Assembly (NCBI GenBank): GCA_022867105.1
Contig: JALHVH010000013.1
Coordinates: 1 to 10,125 of the forward strand
DNA: 10,125 bases
Reading direction: 5' to 3'
DNA from: Candidatus Aminicenantota bacterium
GTDB lineage: Bacteria > Acidobacteriota > Aminicenantia > Aminicenantales > Saccharicenantaceae
Shown here: positions 1 to 4,610 of the stretch, one piece after another
Position numbering within the stretch: the first letter of the stretch is position 1
Layout: each line of letters opens with the position of its first letter
Notes under the pieces: model-generated
The model's database searches: none
Seen by the model: the letters and a program-made list of their open reading frames with translations, nothing else
What the model was told of the DNA's origin: nothing
Translations under genes and position numbers: made by a program

Positions 1-480
1 CGAGATAAGATATCCATTGCCTTGGCCTTTCGGATGAAAGGGGTTCCCATCCGGTCTCTTGTGGAGGATGTTATAGGCGGGGACGGCCTCGATCTCGAAC
101 CCTTGGACGGCCCTCTTCTCGCCGTTCTTCATGACGACGGCGTCCTTGGCCTTGCCCGCGCAGGCAAGGGAGATGATGACCTGGGTCCCGGGCTTGCGAA
201 TGAGCCTGACGGCTTCCGCGTCCAGATGGTCGAAATGCTCATGAGTGATGAGGATGAGATCGGCCTTGGGAAAGCTCCGGTAATCTCCTTCTCCGCTCAC
301 CGGGTCGACATGGATGACCTTGCCGTCGAACGTGAAGAACAGGGAGGCGTGACCCACGAAGGAAATCCCCAGGTCTCCCCGGGAGGTTGGGATGAAGTCT
401 TCCTCGATTTTCTGAAGGACGGCGCCCATCAGGGCGGGCCCGAGGGCTAAAAGGATGACCGCCAATGATATTTTGTTCAT
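1..480 (-). CDS. Exported metallo-beta-lactamase-fold hydrolase (partial, C-terminus off window)
   Basis: Reading the minus strand from ATG at 480 gives 160 residues that run off the window's left edge without a stop. Residues 1-20 form a Sec-type signal peptide (MNKISLAVILLALGPALMGA), so the enzyme probably acts outside the cytoplasm. The metal-binding signature of the metallo-beta-lactamase fold is seen as T-H-E-H-F-D-H-L (H80, H82, D84, H85). Before it come FVGHAS (41-46) and IHVDP (56-60), the pattern of the small metal-dependent hydrolases related to UPF0173/YtkL (COG2220). The substrate cannot be told. The start is supported by a strong Shine-Dalgarno (GAGGAGG, about 6 bases upstream) and a promoter at 510-538. 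The gene is divergent from the sensor gene at 594. The later metal ligands lie outside the window, so activity cannot be judged. Confidence 0.85.
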   Translation of the reverse strand, partial: MNKISLAVILLALGPALMGAVLQKIEEDFIPTSRGDLGISFVGHASLFFTFDGKVIHVDPVSGEGDYRSFPKADLILITHEHFDHLDAEAVRLIRKPGTQVIISLACAGKAKDAVVMKNGEKRAVQGFEIEAVPAYNILHKRPDGNPFHPKGQGNGYLIS

Positions 481-509
481 GTGTTTCCTCCTCGCCGATG
501 ATGGAACCT

Positions 510-538
510 ATTATAACCCGGGATTCCGGCACGGGCAA
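510..538 (-). promoter_or_regulatory. Sigma70-type promoter for the MBL-fold hydrolase
   Basis: On the minus strand a -35 box TTGCCC (533-538) and a perfect -10 box TATAAT (510-515) are separated by 17 bp. Transcription should begin near 503, leaving a leader of about 22 bases that holds the GAGGAGG ribosome site before the ATG at 480. Confidence 0.6.
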
Positions 539-569
539 TTTTTTGACTTTCATATTTCCGTGAATGGGA

Positions 570-578
570 TGTTATAAT
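570..578 (+). promoter_or_regulatory. Extended -10 promoter for the HAMP/PAS sensor
   Basis: TGTTATAAT at 570-578 is a perfect -10 with the extended TGn motif. A TTGACT at 543-548 is too far away (24 bp) to be its -35 box, and no good -35 is seen at 17 bp. Transcription should start near 585, about 9 bases before the ATG at 594. This argues against using the in-frame ATG at 564, which lies upstream of the -10 box. Confidence 0.5.
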
Positions 579-593
579 AACACCGGTAAGACC

Positions 594-1652
594 ATGAGAA
601 AATCATTGTTCTGGAAGGTCTTCGGCGGGTATCTCATCATCATCACGCTGTTCGCCGCGGTCCTGCTTCTATACTCGTTCAAGGCCATCCGGACGGCATA
701 TGTCGAGGATCAGGCCCTCCATTTGAAAAATCTGGCCGAGGTCTTCATGCCCCGGATCGCGTCCATTCTCAAGGCGGAAGGCGCCGCCGGTCTTGAACCG
801 TTCGTCCTGGACTTCGGAAGGAGGACCCAGGTCAGGATCTCGGTCGTCGGGACAGACGGGATCGTGCTTGCGGACTCTGCCCAGGTCCCGGACGGGATGG
901 AAAGCCACCAATACCGCCCCGAGGTCTTTCAGGCTCTCCAGGGACAGACGGGGAGGTCGGTGCGGCGAAGCTCGACCGTTCGGGCGGATATGCTCTACAT
1001 GGGATTTCCGATGTTCGAGGAGGGGAGGGTCACCGGCGTCCTTCGCCTGAGCATGTTCATGAAGGACATCGACGCGCTCCTCTCCGGGCTCAAAAAGAAG
1101 ATCTTCCAGACCGCGGCCTTGATCATGATCCTCGTCCTTGTTGTCATGCTTCTCCTTTCCCGGTCCATTTCGGGGGCCGTTCGTGAGTTCATCACGACCT
1201 CCAGACGGGTCGCCGGCGGCGATTTCGAGGCCAAGGTCTCCCTCAGTCACAAGGGAGAGCTTGGGGATTTTGCCAGAAGCTTCAACGCCATGACGGGGGA
1301 ACTCAAGGCATTGTTCCAGGATATTGAAGACCGAAGAGAGGAGCTCGACACGATCCTCTCCGCCATCCATGACGGCCTTTTGGTCATCGACAAAGACGAT
1401 GATATCGTCCTCAGCAACGGGGCTTTTTGGGAGATCATCCAAGCCGTTCCCGAGGGCAGGCGCCCGTTCTGGGAGGTCATTCGGAGCTCTTCTTTCGCGG
1501 ACCTGGTCCGATCGGTCCGGCAGTCCAGGCGGAACCGGACCGAGGAAGTCCTCCTGGAAGGTCGTCAATTCCTTTGCCGCGCCGCCTTCTTGCCCTCCCG
1601 GGAAAGGCTGGTGATCATGTTCCGCGAGCGGACCGGACGCGGGTCCTCGTAA
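594..1652 (+). CDS. Membrane sensor with HAMP and PAS domains, lacking a histidine kinase core
   Basis: The 352-residue protein has the front half of a PhoR/ResE-like sensor kinase. Membrane helix 1 is at about 10-30 and an extracytoplasmic sensor region at about 31-166. Helix 2 spans about 170-190, a HAMP linker follows at about 189-241 (GELGDFARSFNAMTGEL), and a PAS-like domain covers about 250-345, starting ILSAIHDGLLVID. In family members a HisKA dimerisation helix with the phosphorylated His and a HATPase domain follow directly. Here the frame ends at RERTGRGSS, and no H-box or N/G-box sequence was recognised before the next gene. It may be a degraded kinase or a sensor that signals through contact with another protein. 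I chose ATG 594 over ATG 564 because the -10 box overlaps the upstream start and the MRKSLFWK beginning is typical of a membrane insertion start. No response regulator lies nearby. Confidence 0.75.
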   Translation: MRKSLFWKVFGGYLIIITLFAAVLLLYSFKAIRTAYVEDQALHLKNLAEVFMPRIASILKAEGAAGLEPFVLDFGRRTQVRISVVGTDGIVLADSAQVPDGMESHQYRPEVFQALQGQTGRSVRRSSTVRADMLYMGFPMFEEGRVTGVLRLSMFMKDIDALLSGLKKKIFQTAALIMILVLVVMLLLSRSISGAVREFITTSRRVAGGDFEAKVSLSHKGELGDFARSFNAMTGELKALFQDIEDRREELDTILSAIHDGLLVIDKDDDIVLSNGAFWEIIQAVPEGRRPFWEVIRSSSFADLVRSVRQSRRNRTEEVLLEGRQFLCRAAFLPSRERLVIMFRERTGRGSS

Positions 1653-1692
1653 TAATTCCCCCTGTCGGCGCGGGCGCGGCAAGACATGAAAA

Positions 1693-1738
1693 CCGGGGAC
1701 CCGAGCCGGAGCCCAATGTCGCAGCTCGCCGACCCCGG
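1693..1738. terminator. Possible bidirectional stem between convergent genes
   Basis: Two nested inverted repeats occupy the 86-bp gap between the sensor and the convergent membrane-protein gene: CCGGGG (1693-1698) with CCCCGG (1733-1738), and inside it CGAGC (1702-1706) with GCTCG (1724-1728). The outer arm touches the minus-strand stop codon at 1739. There is no T-run on either side, so this is only a weak terminator candidate. Confidence 0.25.
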
Positions 1739-2491
1739 CTACGGATTGTTGATATAAGCCGACGGGTTCGCACCGAGGGGGTTGATCCGCGCCGCAAGAG
1801 AGAAAAGGAACGGATAGTTCTCCTTGAGATGTTCGGTGTAGGCCAACCACTCTATCGTGATGTGCGCATAAGCCCTCTTAGCATCCGCCATGATGTGCCG
1901 ATGGTCGGCTTCCGGCAAACCCTCGAGGTCCCCCTCTCGGAAGGATAGTTCCTCCGCCAGGTGGAAGACCGCCCAGAGGAGGTCCGTGAAGCGGTCATGC
2001 TCGAGCAGGCTGGGGTTTTCCAGGAGCCGAACCAGGAAGTCGCGCTTTTGGCTGAGGAACGTTTTCAGTTCGAGAAGAGAGGGCGGGTCGATGTTCAAAT
2101 CATAGGAGAATCCTTTGGCCGCGGCCGTCGCTTTCTGGAAGTCCTTCCGCGTCCAGCCCGGACGGACGCCCAGGCGTTCCTTGAGCCCGTCGGCATTCGC
2201 GACACGGGCGGAGAACCGTTTGAGCAGCTCCAATCCCACCTCGCTGAAGAATGTGCCGATGACCATGTTGAGCTTCTGGAACACCGTCTGCCGCTCCCTC
2301 CGGGCGAGCAAACGCTCGATGAAGATGATGACGACGAGGACGTTCAGGAAGAGGAAGGCGATGTCCAGGAGCAGATAGAAGAAGATGCTGTGGGCGTCGC
2401 GAAAGATTAAATAATGGACTCCGTAGACGAAGGCGGAAAGAGCCACGAGGACCAGCGAGACGGGAACCAGCCAGGATGTTTTTTTCGGCAT
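1739..2491 (-). CDS. Uncharacterised two-helix membrane protein
   Basis: I do not recognise a named family for this 250-residue protein. It has two hydrophobic helices at about 7-30 and 35-62, separated by a short polar turn (RDAHS), so the N-terminus forms a membrane hairpin. A basic stretch (RLLARRERQ, 60-68) marks the cytoplasmic side. The remaining ~185 residues are soluble, helical and charged. They include a distinctive segment KLNMVIGTFFSEVG (73-86) and a part rich in Trp, His and acidic residues at about 165-225. The start is supported by an AGGAGG site 10 bases upstream and a TTGACA/TAATAT promoter. It converges on the sensor gene and diverges from dsrC. The complete frame with its own promoter makes it a real gene; its role is unknown. 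Confidence 0.8.
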   Translation of the reverse strand: MPKKTSWLVPVSLVLVALSAFVYGVHYLIFRDAHSIFFYLLLDIAFLFLNVLVVIIFIERLLARRERQTVFQKLNMVIGTFFSEVGLELLKRFSARVANADGLKERLGVRPGWTRKDFQKATAAAKGFSYDLNIDPPSLLELKTFLSQKRDFLVRLLENPSLLEHDRFTDLLWAVFHLAEELSFREGDLEGLPEADHRHIMADAKRAYAHITIEWLAYTEHLKENYPFLFSLAARINPLGANPSAYINNP

Positions 2492-2512
2492 GTCCGGTCG
2501 ACCTCCTGGTTC

Positions 2513-2543
2513 ATATTAGCCGGAGCCGCGGGGGCCTTGTCAA
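2513..2543 (-). promoter_or_regulatory. Promoter for the two-helix membrane protein
   Basis: On the minus strand there is a consensus -35 TTGACA (2538-2543) and a -10 TAATAT (2513-2518) with a 19-bp spacer, a little long. The -35 box overlaps the outer end of palindromic element A (from 2541), so that element may have supplied or altered this promoter. Confidence 0.5.
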
Positions 2544-2642
2544 CCCAAATCTACCGTTAGGACGTGAATCGGAATTCCGGGCAATACCAGAAGTCGGCGT
2601 CATCGCTCGAGAAGAAAGGATCCTTTCGGCGCTTTTGGATTG
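2541..2642. repeat. Palindromic repeat element, copy A (lacks the hairpin module)
   Basis: This 102-bp non-coding element lies between divergent genes. Its ends are imperfect inverted repeats: 2541-2562 against the reverse complement of 2621-2642 matches at about 15 of 22 bases. At its centre is a perfect 10-bp palindrome CGGAATTCCG (2570-2579). Positions 2554-2577 match 3108-3131 at 22 of 24 bases, and 2578-2641 match 3180-3243 at 51 of 64, in the same orientation. It is therefore a second copy of the element downstream of dsrC, without the extra hairpin found there. Confidence 0.8.
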
Positions 2643-2671
2643 TCAACCGATTTCGCCGGCGCCCGGCGTTT

Positions 2672-2680
2672 TGTTATAAT
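2672..2680 (+). promoter_or_regulatory. Extended -10 promoter for dsrC
   Basis: TGTTATAAT at 2672-2680 is a perfect -10 with TGn extension, the same nine bases as at 570-578. The region 17 bp upstream (TTCGCC, 2652-2657) is a poor -35. The predicted start near 2687 leaves a leader of about 24 bases. It lies just outside element A. Confidence 0.5.
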
Positions 2681-2710
2681 ATCGATTCACATTCCGCGAA
2701 GGAGACGCTC

Positions 2711-3031
2711 ATGCCGGTCATCGAGGACAACGACATCAGGATCGAGGTGAACGAGGAAGGGTTCATGGCCCGCCCCGAAGAATGGTCGAACGTCGCGGCG
2801 TCGGTCCTGGCGAAGGCCGAAGAAGGGATCGAGGATCTGACCGGAGAGCACTGGGCCGTCATCGAGTTTATCCGGAACCACTATCGCGACAAGGGGACCG
2901 CCCCGATGGTCCGCAAGATGTGTCAGGCCACCGGCTTTCCGCTCAAGAGAATTTACGAGCTTTTCCCCTCAGGCCCCGCCAAGGGCGCCTGCAAGATCGC
3001 GGGCCTGCCGAAGCCGGACGGCTGCGTCTAA
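2711..3031 (+). CDS. dsrC: DsrC-type sulfur carrier protein
   Basis: The 106-residue protein is a full-length member of the DsrC/TusE family, small cytoplasmic proteins that carry sulfur on cysteines of a flexible C-terminal arm. The arm is intact: KGACKIAGLPKPDGCV, with C94 (CysB) and the penultimate C105 (CysA) ten residues apart. TusE proteins of tRNA thiolation keep only CysA, so having both is the redox-active DsrC form, which in sulfite reducers forms a trisulfide with DsrAB. The family core is also visible (GFMARPEEW at 17-25, EHWAVIEFIRNHYRD at 46-60, and the RKMCQATGFP region from 68). The start is set by AAGGAG (2699-2704) six bases before ATG. No dsrAB, dsrMKJOP or tusBCD genes lie in the window. 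A cysteine desulfurase-like gene converges from downstream. A third cysteine, C71, is also present. Confidence 0.93.
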   Translation: MPVIEDNDIRIEVNEEGFMARPEEWSNVAASVLAKAEEGIEDLTGEHWAVIEFIRNHYRDKGTAPMVRKMCQATGFPLKRIYELFPSGPAKGACKIAGLPKPDGCV

Positions 3032-3098
3032 GACCCGGGCCGATGCTCTTGACGCCGGGCACGTCGCGTCGAGAAAGCGTCCGGGCCCGCTTTACTTG

Positions 3099-3243
3099 CC
3101 AAAATTGCCGATAGGACGTGAGTCGGAATTCGGCGACATGAACCAATTCTCTTGAATTGGTGTCGTGTCCCTGGGATTCCGGGTATCACCAGAAGCCGGC
3201 GTCATCGTTTGAGAAGAAAGAATCTTATCGGCAATTTGGGGTT
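3099..3243. repeat. Palindromic repeat element, copy B (with inserted hairpin module)
   Basis: The ends form a good inverted repeat: 3099-3116 against the reverse complement of 3223-3239, sharing AAATTGCCGATA plus flanking bases with one extra A and one mismatch. The element is about 83% identical to copy A over 88 aligned bases. It differs by a 48-bp block (3132-3179) inserted exactly where copy A reads uninterrupted GGAATTCCGGG. The far end overlaps the stop codon (3242-3244) of the minus-strand desulfurase gene. Placed between convergent genes, it could also end transcription of both. No transposase is nearby, so it would have to be mobilised in trans, if it moves at all. Confidence 0.8.
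3135..3169. terminator. Strong hairpin inside element B, possible bidirectional terminator
   Basis: The arm 3135-3149 (GACATGAACCAATTC) pairs with 3154-3169 (GAATTGGTGTCGTGTC) around a TCTT loop, with one bulged base and one G-T wobble. It lies about 105 bp after the dsrC stop and about 75 bp after the desulfurase stop. It is not followed by a T-run. It is the core of the module that copy A lacks. Confidence 0.45.
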
Positions 3244-4411
3244 ACTTGTTGCGCCTGGCCGCCATCTCGGCGATCTCTCTGACCGCGCCGATGGCCGTGT
3301 CGACGTGCCCTTCGGTATTGAAAGGCCCGATCCCGAACCTGACAGCTCCGTGGACCTTGTCCGTCCCGAGCCCTTCGTGAACGAGAGGGGCGCAGTGGAG
3401 CCCGGTCCGGCAGGCGATATTGTGGTCCACGTCCAGAATGGTCCCGACGTTCATCGCTTCCATGCCGGTCACGTTGAAGGGCAGGACGCTGATATGGTTC
3501 GCCAGGTCATCCTGACAATACATCGTGACGCTATCGATCCCCTTCAGCCCGTCCCTGAGCTTCGTCGCGAGCTTCGTTTCATGCTGATGGACGGATTCGA
3601 GGCCCCTGTCCAGGATCCACCTGAGGCCGGCGTGCAGGCCGGCGACACCGAGAATGTTCAGCGTCCCGTATTCGAGCCGGTAGGGATACTCCTCGAGGTG
3701 CGTCCGCACGGCGGAGCGGACCCCGGTCCCCCCGGCCCGGGTGAAGCGGATTTCGATCCCTTCCCGGACGTAAAGACCTCCGATGCCGGTAGGTCCGAGG
3801 AGCGATTTGTGGCCCGTAAAGGCGACGACGTCGACAAAGGCGTCCTCGATGTCAATGGGGACTTTTCCGGCGGACTGCGAAGCGTCGATCGCGAACGGGA
3901 CGCCATGCTCCCGGCAGCGCCTTCCGATCTCCTTGATGGGCTGGACCGTGCCGATCACGTTGGAGGCGTGATTGATGACAACGAGCTTCGTGTTCTTCTT
4001 GAACCGTTTGGGAAAATCATCAGGATCGACGAAACCGGATTTATCGAAGGGCACATAGTCGATCTCTACGCCGGCCCGGGAGAGGTGGTAGAGCGGCCGG
4101 AGAACGGAGTTGTGTTCGAGCGTCGTGGTCACGGCGTGGTCGCCCGGCTTGAGCATCCCGAAGATGATCAGGTTCAGGGCGTCGGTCGAATTGTAGGAGA
4201 AGCACAGGCGGTTCGGATCGGCGCCGTTGAAGAACCGGGTCAGCATCTTCCGTGTCGTCTCGACGAGTTCGCCCGTCTCGACGCAGAGATCATAGCCGGA
4301 ACGGCCGGGATTGACCCCGAAGTTCCTGTAAAAATGGTCCATGAAGTCGTAGACTTCCGGGGGCTTGGGAAAGGATGTGGCCCCGTTGTCCATGTAGATG
4401 AGCTTGCCCAT
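3242..4411 (-). CDS. Cysteine desulfurase family protein (class V PLP aminotransferase fold)
   Basis: The 389-residue protein has the length and motifs of the NifS/SufS-like family that removes sulfur from cysteine using PLP. The N-terminal MDNGATSFPKP (7-17) is typical. Other family residues are H100 (LEHNS), D176 (AIDASQ), and the PLP-binding lysine K202 in FTGHKSLLGP. The catalytic cysteine is C340 in RTGLHCAPLVH, the signature of the subfamily described as TIGR01977, whose exact substrate (cysteine or selenocysteine) is not settled. The start was set at ATG 4411 because GGAGG lies five bases upstream and the promoter -35/-10 lies at 4437-4465; the in-frame ATG at 4465 is inside that promoter. 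It converges on dsrC and could supply sulfur to a relay including DsrC, but that link is inferred from position only. Confidence 0.92.
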   Translation of the reverse strand: MGKLIYMDNGATSFPKPPEVYDFMDHFYRNFGVNPGRSGYDLCVETGELVETTRKMLTRFFNGADPNRLCFSYNSTDALNLIIFGMLKPGDHAVTTTLEHNSVLRPLYHLSRAGVEIDYVPFDKSGFVDPDDFPKRFKKNTKLVVINHASNVIGTVQPIKEIGRRCREHGVPFAIDASQSAGKVPIDIEDAFVDVVAFTGHKSLLGPTGIGGLYVREGIEIRFTRAGGTGVRSAVRTHLEEYPYRLEYGTLNILGVAGLHAGLRWILDRGLESVHQHETKLATKLRDGLKGIDSVTMYCQDDLANHISVLPFNVTGMEAMNVGTILDVDHNIACRTGLHCAPLVHEGLGTDKVHGAVRFGIGPFNTEGHVDTAIGAVREIAEMAARRNK

Positions 4412-4436
4412 GCGAACCTCCAGTCGGGAAGTTCTC

Positions 4437-4465
4437 ATATTAATGAAACGGTCGGCGGAAATCAA
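4437..4465 (-). promoter_or_regulatory. Promoter for the cysteine desulfurase-family gene
   Basis: On the minus strand TTGATT (4460-4465) and TAATAT (4437-4442) are separated by 17 bp. Transcription should start near 4430, about 19 bases before the ATG at 4411. It rules out a start at 4465. Confidence 0.55.
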
Positions 4466-4557
4466 ACGGAAATCCTGGGACTCGTCACGGAATCGCGGAG
4501 AGATCGATCCGTCGGTCCGGGGCCGGTCATGAACGGGGCGCGCTCCCCAAATTTACG

Positions 4558-4585
4558 TTGAAAACCGGGAAAATGGTGCTAATAT
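4558..4585 (+). promoter_or_regulatory. Promoter for the folK-receptor gene
   Basis: TTGAAA (4558-4563) and TAATAT (4580-4585) have a 16-bp spacer. Predicted transcription start is near 4592, about 19 bases before the ATG at 4611. No Shine-Dalgarno is seen in this leader. The gap from 4412 to 4610 otherwise shows nothing beyond this and the divergent desulfurase promoter. Confidence 0.5.
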
Positions 4586-4610
4586 GAATAGCCTCTGCCA
4601 GTGAAAAAAC

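Noticed and set aside
543..548. TTGACT as -35 box of the sensor promoter
   Set aside because: The spacer to the TATAAT at 573-578 would be 24 bp, too long for a normal sigma70 promoter.
669..1850. 393-codon open frame on the minus strand
   Set aside because: It is antisense to the HAMP/PAS sensor and shows only low-complexity Arg/Pro/Gly-rich sequence without domains.
2564..2710. N-terminal extension of dsrC from ATG 2564
   Set aside because: It would translate palindromic element A and the promoter; the AAGGAG site and family length point to ATG 2711.
2541..3243. CRISPR array or integron attC sites
   Set aside because: There are only two copies about 560 bp apart with a gene between them, no spacers, and no clear GTTRRRY/RYYYAAC pair; repeats are long imperfect palindromes instead.
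4411..4465. Upstream ATG (4465) as desulfurase start
   Set aside because: It sits in the predicted -35 box, lacks a ribosome site, and adds residues that the family does not have before MGKLIYMDNGAT.
3152..4561. Long open frame of 469 codons on the plus strand
   Set aside because: It lies antisense to the cysteine desulfurase gene, whose motifs are unmistakable; the frame is kept open by GC-rich codon bias and its product resembles nothing.
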